Shown: in pieces, positions 38,695 through 47,500 of the stretch | How positions within the stretch are numbered: the stretch's first letter is position 1 | Layout: each line of letters begins with the position of its first letter | Source of the DNA: VXPQ01 sp965116435 | GTDB lineage: Bacteria; Bacteroidota; Rhodothermia; Rhodothermales; VXPQ01 | Assembly: GCA_965116435.1 (NCBI GenBank) | Contig: OZ220686.1 | Coordinates: forward strand, 930,001 to 994,000 | Direction: 5' to 3' | DNA: 64,000 bases | Position numbers and translations under genes: made by a program | Notes under the pieces: model-generated | The model's input: the letters and a program-made list of their open reading frames with translations, nothing else | Database searches by the model: none | Told to the model about the DNA's origin: nothing

Positions 38695-39946
38695 CTGGCC
38701 CGTGTATTCGTACTCTTCCAGATAATCGTCGTTGCGCCCCTGACAAAGTCGGCATAACGAATTCCGGCGTCAACGTCTTCTCGTCGCTCAACCGCCCCTC
38801 GACTTCCGTGCCCGTCCACTCGTACGTCGCCCCCTCAGGCGCATCCTCTGCCTCGCATTCGAACCTGAAATCCGTGCCCTCGGGAGATGTGGATGCTTCG
38901 TATTTGTCATACGGACTGTCGGGACACGTAATGCTTGGCGCCGCAACGCTTTCGCCGGCCTTCACCGTCACGCTCACCCGGCGGCGCGCCGTCCGGGGAA
39001 CCCCCGAGGAACTCGTCGTCATGCTCGCTACGTAGTGATACGTACGGCCCGCACTGCCCTCCGGGGCCGTAAACAACGGCTGCGGCGTATCCGTAGCCGC
39101 GAGCGGCGCCGTGCTCGCGTCCCACAGCCCCGCCCATTCCCACAACACCGGAGACGCCCCCGCCTCGTCCCCGTCGTCCATGCGGAACGACAACGGGTCT
39201 GCCCCCTCGCACGCAAGCGCCACCACGCCCCCTTCCTCCACTTCCAGTTCCAGCGGACAATACACGCTGGGGCGGCTGGACAATACGAACACCTCCACCT
39301 CCGAATGCGACGACAGGCCCGTCGCCCGGGACGTCGCCGTCAGGCGATACCGGTGCCGCTGCATTCCCTCCTCCGACAGGAACGACTCCAGCGTGTCGTA
39401 CTGCGGAAACGACGGAGCCACCACGACGGGATTCGGGGCATTCTCCGGGAGCAGGCGCGGATTCTCCAGATAGCCCCGCGCCGCGCCGCCTATGGGCTCC
39501 CAGAAGTAGGTTAGATGTTCGTCGCCCGCCGCGTCCCAGACATGGCAATCAATGGCGCCCGTCTCCATCTCCTCCACAAACACCGCCGAAGGGCATTCCA
39601 GGCGCGGGGGGGTGTGCAAGGCGGGGTCCAGGGCGGCGGTCGAAGAACCGGACCCTTGCAAACCGGCGCCTGCCACTCCCGGGCCGGTATCTCCAACGGC
39701 GTCCCCTGCGCATTCCCCGGCGAAGGCGCCGGCGGTCAGGAGCGGGCCGCATTCGTCATGCAGGGCGGGCGGCGAAGCCGGGTCCTCGGGGAAAACGGGC
39801 TTGGTCGGGTATCCCTCGTCCGGGACGGCCTGGCCTTGCGCCGGAAGAGCGCAGAACACCGCCGCGCCGACCAGCAAGCAAGCCCACCGAACCGCATAGC
39901 CCGAATGCCTGCGCACGCAGCGCCATTCTCTGTGCAACCCATGCAT
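38687..39946 (-). CDS. N-terminal part of a frameshifted giant multi-module protein
   Basis: About 419 residues from ATG at 39946, chosen because it follows GAAGG closely; the frame is open to 40027 but that extension covers the promoter. The signal peptide core is ACLLVGAAVFCALPAQGQA. The shared N-terminal region follows (VPDEGYPTKPVFPED, FVEEMETGAIDCHV, SRATGLSSHSEVEVF), then most of the first module with its EC cysteine. The frame is lost after FVMPTLSG and ends in an unrelated tail at 38687. As it stands only the exported N-terminal fragment would be made; the rest of the gene continues at 38694-34450. Confidence 0.75.
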   Translation of the reverse strand: MHGLHREWRCVRRHSGYAVRWACLLVGAAVFCALPAQGQAVPDEGYPTKPVFPEDPASPPALHDECGPLLTAGAFAGECAGDAVGDTGPGVAGAGLQGSGSSTAALDPALHTPPRLECPSAVFVEEMETGAIDCHVWDAAGDEHLTYFWEPIGGAARGYLENPRLLPENAPNPVVVAPSFPQYDTLESFLSEEGMQRHRYRLTATSRATGLSSHSEVEVFVLSSRPSVYCPLELEVEEGGVVALACEGADPLSFRMDDGDEAGASPVLWEWAGLWDASTAPLAATDTPQPLFTAPEGSAGRTYHYVASMTTSSSGVPRTARRRVSVTVKAGESVAAPSITCPDSPYDKYEASTSPEGTDFRFECEAEDAPEGATYEWTGTEVEGRLSDEKTLTPEFVMPTLSGAQRRLSGRVRIHGPDV

Positions 39947-39998
39947 CGCCTTCGTACCTCTGAAAATCGTTTTGGAAAACATGTACGGCATTCCTGTA

Positions 39999-40027
39999 AA
40001 TTTGCTGAATGAAACGTTAAAAAGCAA
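39999..40027 (-). promoter_or_regulatory. Probable promoter of the frameshifted giant gene
   Basis: TTGCTT (40027-40022) and CAAATT (40004-39999) are 17 bp apart, in the same TCTTG-TTTTTAA...AGCA(A/T)ATTT context as the other giant-gene promoters. It diverges from the plus-strand promoter at 40106-40135. Confidence 0.45.
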
Positions 40028-40105
40028 GACGCGCCGGAGATTTTTGCACAGAATGCACTCGGCCCGCTTCGCGAAATTTTTTTGGGGTGCGGGCTAAAAT
40101 TGTCC

Positions 40106-40135
40106 TTGACAACCTCGCCGCAGGATCCGTATCTT
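40106..40135 (+). promoter_or_regulatory. Promoter of the duplicated coiled-coil genes
   Basis: A perfect TTGACA (40106-40111) and TATCTT (40130-40135) are 18 bp apart, so transcription would begin near 40142. This excludes the in-frame ATG at 40087 as the start of the first gene. Confidence 0.55.
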
Positions 40136-40146
40136 TTGCGAACGTT

Positions 40147-40566
40147 ATGTGGTTCAACGAAAATCTTCCTGAACTCATGAATTCCCCTGAACCCACAACT
40201 CCTGAAATCAGGAAGAACGTGCGTACCTGGGCCAAGGAACATGTGCTTCCCCTGGTCCCGCTGGGACTCCTGATGCTAACCGCCGCTATCTGGTTCAATG
40301 GATATTCGTCGGGCCTCCGGCAGGATATGCAACATATGGAACAGCGCTTACGGCAGGATATGAATGAGGGATTTCGGAATGTAAACGCCCGCCTGGACGA
40401 CATGGACGGCTCCTTGGCCGACGTTCGGGAACGGTTGTCTGCGCTGGAGGCCCGCTTCGAGATGAATCCCGCATATTCGGAATGGCTTGATCGCCCGTCC
40501 ACAATACCAGACGGGCTGCGAGCGTCCGTTCGACGCGCCCCGTCCGCGAAACGAAAATCTTCCTGA
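40147..40566 (+). CDS. Small inner-membrane coiled-coil protein, copy 1 of a tandem duplication
   Basis: 139 residues from ATG at 40147; ATG at 40177, where the duplicated sequence also has a start, is an alternative (129 residues). No ribosome binding site is evident. The protein has a charged N-terminus (SPEPTTPEIRKNVRTWAKE), one membrane segment (VLPLVPLGLLMLTAAIWF) and a heptad-rich helix (LRQDMQHMEQRLRQDM, ADVRERLSALEARFEM). The last 20 residues (IPDGLRASVRRAPSAKRKSS) are encoded by the duplication junction and by the start of the next copy in another frame. The stop is 4 bp before the ATG of the second copy. No function is recognisable; small MotA/phage-like stabilising proteins can look similar. 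Confidence 0.6.
   Translation: MWFNENLPELMNSPEPTTPEIRKNVRTWAKEHVLPLVPLGLLMLTAAIWFNGYSSGLRQDMQHMEQRLRQDMNEGFRNVNARLDDMDGSLADVRERLSALEARFEMNPAYSEWLDRPSTIPDGLRASVRRAPSAKRKSS
40158..40499 (+). repeat. Tandem duplication, unit 1
   Basis: This stretch from CGAAAATCTTCCTGAACTC to CTTGATCGCCCGTC is repeated with few changes at 40552-40914. The offset is 394 bp at the left end. The second unit has 21 extra bases, which add seven residues to the coiled coil. Confidence 0.9.
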
Positions 40567-40914
40567 ACTCATGAATTCCCCTGAACCCAAAACTCCTGAA
40601 ATCAGGAAGAACGTGCGTACCTGGGCTAAGGAACATGTCCTTCCCCTGGTCCCGCTCGGACTCCTGGTGCTAACCGCCGCTATCTGGTTCAATGGGTATT
40701 CGTCGGGCCTCCGACAGGATATGCACAATATGGAACAGCGCTTACGGCAGGATATGCGGCAGGATAGGCAGGATATGAATGAGGGATTTCGGGATGTACA
40801 CACCCGCCTGGACGAAATGAACGGCTCCTTGGCCGACGTTCGGGAACGGTTGTCTGCGCTGGAGGCCCGCTTCGAGATGAATCCCGCATATTCGGAATGG
40901 CTTGATCGCCCGTC
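40552..40914 (+). repeat. Tandem duplication, unit 2
   Basis: Second unit of the duplication that begins at 40158. It includes the extra GACAGG-type repeat units (QDMRQDR in the protein). The 52-bp junction between the units is unique sequence. Confidence 0.9.
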
Positions 40915-41122
40915 TGTGGCGCGGTTACAGAAGCGGGATGAAAGCGACCTCGCGGCGGGGCCACAGAAGCAGGATGACGGCAACGTGGTGGAGGATGACC
41001 AGGTGCGCCGGGACCTTGTGGCGCGGTTGCAGAAATGGACGGACGGCAACTTGGCGTTGCGACTGTTTCCGGTATTGCGTTACTATGCCGGACAAGGCAG
41101 ATTTCAATCTTGTCCAGTATAG
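40571..41122 (+). CDS. Small inner-membrane coiled-coil protein, copy 2 of a tandem duplication
   Basis: 183 residues from ATG at 40571, 4 bp after the stop of copy 1, so translation is probably coupled. It has the same plan as copy 1: charged N-terminus (SPEPKTPEIRKNVRTWAKE), membrane segment (VLPLVPLGLLVLTAAIWF), then a coiled coil longer by seven residues. Copy 1 ends there, but this copy continues with a charged tail containing repeated LQK units (VARLQKRDESDL, GPQKQDDG, VARLQKWTDG). The tail may be the ancestral C-terminus that copy 1 lost when the duplication formed. No function is recognised. Confidence 0.65.
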   Translation: MNSPEPKTPEIRKNVRTWAKEHVLPLVPLGLLVLTAAIWFNGYSSGLRQDMHNMEQRLRQDMRQDRQDMNEGFRDVHTRLDEMNGSLADVRERLSALEARFEMNPAYSEWLDRPSVARLQKRDESDLAAGPQKQDDGNVVEDDQVRRDLVARLQKWTDGNLALRLFPVLRYYAGQGRFQSCPV

Positions 41123-41210
41123 CAGTATAGCATCAGCGGATCCTGTCGTATAATGCGCTGGGGGTTCAAGTCGGTTCGAGGCCCGGGTTTTGTGCGCGGG
41201 CTTCATATAT

Positions 41211-41283
41211 GGGGCCATAGCTCAGTTGGTAGAGCGCTACAATGGCATTGTAGAGGTCAGGGGTTCGATTCCCCTTGGCTCCA
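41211..41283 (+). tRNA. tRNA-Ala (anticodon GGC)
   Basis: A 73-base cloverleaf is readable: acceptor stem GGGGCCA pairing with TGGCTCC, D-arm with AGCTCAGTTGGTAGAGC, anticodon stem CTACA/TGTAG around the loop ATGGCAT, and T-arm AGGGGTTCGATTCCCCT. The anticodon GGC reads GCC (Ala). The 3' CCA is not encoded. It lies on the plus strand downstream of the duplicated coiled-coil genes. Confidence 0.95.
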
Positions 41284-41393
41284 CCCCTTCGGCGGGACGC
41301 CCGCCATCAAACCTTGACGACGCGTCTGTCTCGGGTTCTGTCTGTCTCGTGCTTTGTCTTTAAGCGTTTTGAGGATACGCACCTTCCGCCCAG

Positions 41394-41438
41394 CCTTAAA
41401 AAATAAGGCGGCGAAAATTCGAGGTTAAATAATTAAGG
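41394..41438. repeat. 45-bp palindromic element, copy 5
   Basis: The arms are CCTTAAAAAATAAG and TTAAATAATTAAGG with spacer GCGGCGAAAATTCGAGG. It lies 64 bp past the stop of the giant gene at 41503. Its arms match the reverse complement of the copies at 18527 and 26766. Confidence 0.85.
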
Positions 41439-41502
41439 CGCGGCGGTTACTCGCTGACCAAGGCGGCGGTTGCTCGATGGACAAGACGGCGCCCGGCGGC
41501 GG

Positions 41503-44500
41503 TTACTCGCTGGCCAGGGATACATCGCCTGCGGGAGATGCAGGCGATGTATCCTTGCCCGGAACCGCCCCGATGCCGCGCGGCGCATGCCACGGAACCC
41601 GCACCGGCTCGGACGTGCGCCCCGATCCCGACGGCGAACTGGACGGTGCACTTGAGGTCGCTCTTGAAGGCGCCCTAAACGGCGCGAAGCGCAAAAAGAT
41701 CGCCTCGCCCTCCGGCAGCCACGCCAGCGGTAGCCGCACCCGGCTGCGCGTGTACACCAGCGTACGGCTACGACCAAGCTCCCGGCCATCCTCGTCGTAC
41801 GCCGCCACCTCGCCGAGGAACGGCGCGCCCTCTGTCTCCACAAGAAACGTCGCCAACGGCGAGGCGCCCGCCGAGACGGACAACAATTCCGCCCGCAGCG
41901 ACGGCGAAGCCGCCTTCGGCGCGTACGCCCCCGGCACACGCATCGTGACACGGGCCGTATTTCCGCCCGTCGACTCCTCAGGCAACCAGTCCGCACGGAT
42001 ATACTGGCGCGGAGCCGACGCAATCTCGAAAAACGCTGCATAGCCCGCTTCGCTCGTCGCCTTCAGGGCCGCAAGCGAATCCTCCCGCACGCCGTACCGA
42101 ACCACGCGCTGCTCGCCCGGCTGCAGCACCAGCGACTGCGGATACATCTCCACCAACCCGGACAAATCGCCCAATCGAGAACTCGACGGGTCCTCTACCA
42201 CCGCCTCCCGGCCATCCTCCGTCGCCTCCACGTACCCGAAACGAGACGACACCGAGATTTCCAGCGGGATCAGCGACGGGTTCGACAACTCGAACACGCC
42301 CGAAGGGGCCTCCTCCGTCAAGTACGCCACGTCCGGGTAGATGCGCACGGTCTGCTCCGGCGTCAACCCCGGCGGCAGCTCCCGCGACGTATCGAAACGA
42401 ACGCCGCCCGGCCCTATCGCGATCACCCGCGGCGCAGGAATCACCTCGACGGACACCGGCACCAGATGCGTCTCCTCGCCCGAAACCGTGCGGAAAATCA
42501 CGTCTATCGTCCCGACGTACCGGCCCGAAGGCGCGTCCGTCAGGTCCAGATCGCCCCCGAACAGCAACAAACGACAGTCCGAGCCGGACATCCGCACCTC
42601 CGTGTACAACCCCGGGATCGACTGCGACGACAGCTGCTCGCACGATTCCACCACGGACCAACTCGGCGACAACGTAAGGACATGCCCGCGGGCGCCCGGT
42701 TCATCCGCCGCATCGTCCAAAGTCGCATCGCCCAATGCCGCGTCGCCCAATGCCGCGTCGGCCAAGGTCACGCCGTCCAGGGTCGCGTCGCCCAAAGTCG
42801 CATCACCCAAAGTCACATCATCCAAGGGCGCGTCGGCCATGCGGCGTAGCGTCACTGGAGTAACCATCTCGATGGACAAGGCCACCTCCGCGTTCTCGTC
42901 AAACGCCAGGGCGCCCTCCGGCGCCAGCGTCATGCGGCCTACGTGGTATGGACCCGCCACGCTTGTCGAGATGCGGTCCGTCAGCGCATCCAGCGTTACC
43001 TGAGAGCCCGAAGACTGCACCCCGAAACGCAAGGACGAGGCGCTTATCCAGACGCCCAGGTCCGACGGAATCGTAGAAAATGCAACAGGCGGGATACTGT
43101 TGAGCACCGTCACCAAAACTTCCGCCGTCGCGGCCTCCGCGTTTTCGGCGGAAACCGTCACAAGGTATTCGTACGTCTCGTCCACATCCACTTCCTCAGG
43201 CACGTCGAACGTCGGCGTCGGGCCGTCTATGCCCGCCACGAGCCGCTCCGTATCCAGGGCAGCACTCGTGTTGTGGAGCGGCGACCAGACATATTCGTAC
43301 ACGGAACCCTCCGGCCCGCCAGACGCCGCGCAAAACAGGGTAATGTCTTCGTCCCCTTCGTAAACCGGGTCGGGGTCCACGCAGACAAGCGCCAAGTCGC
43401 CCTTGTTCAGCACCGTCACCGTGACCTCCGCAGTAGCCGGGTCCGCGTTTTCGGCGGAAACCGTTACGAGGTATTCGTACCGCTCGTCCGCGTCTACTTC
43501 GGCGGGCACGGCGAACGTCGGCGAAGCAATGTCCGCCCGGCTCAACAGGTCCGTGTCCGGCGCAGCGCTCGTGTTGGAGAGCGCCGTCCATAGATATTCG
43601 TAGGCGGAACCATCTGGCGCCCCAGGTCCTCCCGACGCCGAACAATCCAGCGCCACGTCCGGCGAACCCTCATACACAGACACAGGATTCACGCACGCAA
43701 GCACCAGCGCGCTCTTGTTCAACACCGTCACCGTGACCTCCGCCGTGGCGGCTTCCGCGTTCTCGGCGGAGACCGTCACAAGGTATGCGTACGTCTCGTC
43801 CGCATCCACCTCGGCGGGCACCGCAAAGATCGGCGAAGCGATGTCCGCCCGGCTCAACAGGCCCGTATCCGGCGTACCGCTCGTGTTGCGCAAAGGCGTC
43901 CAGACATATTCATACGCCGAACCCGCCGGAGCGCCTGTCGCCGAACAATCCAGCGCCACGTCCGGCGACCCCTCATAGACAGACACAGGATTCACGCACG
44001 CAAGCGCCAGCGCGGGCTTGTTCAGCACCGTTACCGTCACCTCCGCCGTGGCGGCTTCCGCATGCTCGGCGGAGACCGTCACAAGGTATGCGTACGTCTC
44101 GTCCGCATCCACCTCGGCAGGCACGGCGAACGTCGGCGACGCGATGTCCGACGCGCTCAAAAGGCCCGCGCCCGGCGTACCGCTCGTATTGCCCAGAGGC
44201 GACCAGGCATATTCGTACGTAGAACCATCCGGCCCGCCAGGTCCTCCCGACGCCGTACAATTCAGCGCCACGTTCGGGGACCCCTCGTAGACCGGAGCCG
44301 GATTCACGCACGCCAGCGTCAGCACCCCCGAATCAAGCACCGTCACTGTGACGTCCGCCGTCGCCGGGGACGCATGATCCGCACGCGCCGTAACCCGGTA
44401 TGCGTACTGCGTCGTCTGCGGCACATCCTCCGGCGTCAGAAACGTCGGCGAAGCAACGTCCGTCGCGCTCAAGAGACGCGCGTCCGGCGGACCGCTCGTT

Positions 44501-47500
44501 TTGTGAAACGCCTCCCAGCTATAGGCATACTCCGAACCCGCAGGCGCGCCCGTCGCCGCGCAGCTCAGCGCAAGGTCCCCAGACCCCTCGTAGACCGGAG
44601 CGGGGTTCGCGCACGACAGCGCAACGATCCCCGTGTTCAGCACCCGTACCGTCACCTCCGCCGTCGCGGCCTCCGCATTCGCCGCCGTCACCCGGACCGC
44701 GTACGCGTACGCCCGATCCGCTTCCACCGCCGCCGGCACAAAGAACGTCGGCGACGAAATGTCCGTCCGGCTAAGCAGGTCCGTATCCGCCGCAGAACGG
44801 GTGTTGCCAAGCGCCGTCCAGGCATACTCGTATACAGGATCGGCTCCCAGAACACCCGAACCACTCGAAACACCAAGAGCGCCTGAAGCCCTGCACGACA
44901 GCGCAATGTCCGGCGCCCCCTCGTACACCGGATCCGGGTCCGTACAGACCACCGCAATAACAGGCTGGTTCAGCACCGTCACCGTGACCCTCGCCACCCC
45001 CGCATCCGCATTCGCAGCCGTCACCCGAACCGCATACTCGTACGCCCGATCCGCATCCACCGCCTCCGGCACAGCGAACGTCGGCGAAGAAATGTCCGTC
45101 CGGCTAAGCAGGTTCGCATCCTCCGCAGCGCCCCGAGACGTCCAGGCATACTCGTAGCTCGGACTGTCCCCTGGCGCCCCCGACGCCGTGCACGACAGCG
45201 CAATATCCGGCGACCCCTCGTACACCGGATCCGGGTCCGTGCACACCAGCGCCAGCGAACCCTCGTTCAGCACCGTCACCGTGACCGTCTCACTCCCGGA
45301 CTCCGCATTCGGCGCCGACACCGTAAGCGCGTACTCGTACCGCGTCGTCTGCGCCACCGAAAACGGCACGTCAAACGTCGGCGACAACACGTCCGACGCG
45401 CTCAAACGACCCACGTCCGGCGTATCCCCCCGAGCCGTCCAGGCGTACGCATACGCAGCGCCGTCTGGCGCCCCCGACGCCGTACATTCCAGCGTAACGT
45501 CCGCCGCCCCCTCGTACACCGGATCGGGATTCGTGCAATCCACCGCCAGCAAGGGCTTGTTCAATACCTCCACCGTCACCTCCGCCGTAGCACTCACCGA
45601 GTTATCCGCCGACACCGTCAACAGGTATTCGTACGTCTCGTCCCGATCCACCGACTTCGGCACGAGAAACGTCGGCGTAAGCGCATCCGGCGCACTCAAA
45701 AGAGCCACGTCCGGCGTATCGCCGCGAGGCGTCCAAGCGTACGTATACGCAGCGCCGGCTGGCGCGCCCGTCGCCGTACATTCCAGCGCAACGTCCGCCG
45801 ACCCCTCGTACACCGGCGCAGAATTCGTGCAAGCAACCGCCAGCAAAGGCCTGTCCCGCACGGTCACCGAAACATTCGCCGTCACGTCCAGCGCATTGGC
45901 CGCCGTCACCGTCAATACGTACTCGTGCGCCCGATCCGCCGCCACGTCCTCCGGCACGAGGAACGTCGGCGAACCCGCCGCCAGATTGTCTAACAGACCC
46001 AGGTCCGTCCCCGTCCCCGGACTACGCGCCGTCCAGGTATACGCGTACGTAGACGGATCCGGCGCCCCCGTCACTGTGCAATTCAGCGGAAAGTCCGCCT
46101 CGCCCTCGTAGACCGAATACGGATGATCCTGGCAATCCACCACAAGCTGCGGCTTCGGAAGCACCGTCACGTCTGCATCAAACGTACCGTCCAGCGCATT
46201 ATCCGCCGACACCGTCAATACGTACTCGTGCGTCTCAGGCGCCGTCACCGAGGCCGGCGCCGTGAATGTCGGCGTCAGCGCCGCCGCATCGCCCAACAGG
46301 GTCACATCCGCCCCCGCGCTCCGCGCCGTCCAGGCGTACGCGTACGTAGAAGGATCCGGCGCCCCGTCCACCGTGCAATCCAGCACATCGGACGACCCCT
46401 CGTATACCTCGTACGGATGGCCCGGGCAATCCACCATGAGCTGCGGCTTCGGACGCTCCGTCACCTCTACCGCAAACGTCCCGTCTACCGCATTGGCCGC
46501 CGACACCGTCAGCAAGTACTCGTGCGTCGCAGTCGCCGTCACCGACGCCGGCGCCGTGAACGTCGGCGTCAGCGCATTCTGGTCGTCCAGCCGGCTCAGG
46601 TCCGCCGCCGCGTTCTGCGCCGTCCAGGCGTACGCATACGTAGACGGATCGTGCGCGCCCGTCGCCGTGCAATCCAGCGTGACGTCCGACCCCTCGTACG
46701 CCGAATACGGATGGCCCGGGCAGTCCACCACGATCTGCGGCTTGTTCAGCACCGTCACCGTAACAGACGACTTCACAGACCGCGGGTTCGACGTCGCGGT
46801 CGTCGTGAGCGTAATCTCGTAGGTATAGTCCGTGTCCGCATCTACATTGGCCGGCGTACGAAACGTCGGGGGCGGAACGGTCCGATACTCCGCCTTGTTC
46901 GCTTGAAGCAACCCGTCGTCCGGAGACCATGTGAATTCATAATGAGGACTCGGAGGACGGCCTCCCGTGCACGTCAACCTGCGAGGCCGTGATCCCTCCC
47001 ACACGTCCATATTCTCGCACGAAAGGCTAAGCGGAGGCCGCGGCTTGACGACCGCCGTTATATTCCTCGACGCAGACGCTATTTGCTCGCCGGAATGCGT
47101 CGCCGTGATCGTAAACCGGTATTCGTACGTCTCGTCCCCGGACACGCTGCCCGGCACATAGAAGATCGGCCTTTGGTTCGCAGCGCCCTGACGTTCCTCC
47201 AAAAGCCCCTTCCGGGCAACGTTCACCTCCTCCCACTGGTACGAGTACGTCGTACCCTGCCTGGGCACTTTCTCCGCCGAGAACCTGCAATCGCCCAGTT
47301 CCTGGTGGTAATCCCCCGCCGTGTATTCGTACGGATCCCCCGGACAATCGATGGTAACGGTAGCGGGCTTGTTCAATACCCTCACCGTAACGTCCGCCGA
47401 TACGTCCTCCCTCTCGTCCTCCGTCGAGGTTAGAAGCCTGTACTCGTACGTCTCTTCCTCATCCACCTCGCCATCGCCCGGCACAAGGAACACCGGGCGG

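Noticed and set aside
41158..41203. A T-arm-like stretch (GGGTTCAAGTC) and a small GCCCG/CGGGC hairpin just before the tRNA-Ala.
   Set aside because: No acceptor, D or anticodon stems can be drawn around it, so a second tRNA is not supported.
41211..41283. The tRNA gene as an attachment site of a genomic island.
   Set aside because: No second copy of the tRNA 3' end and no integrase gene are visible in the window.
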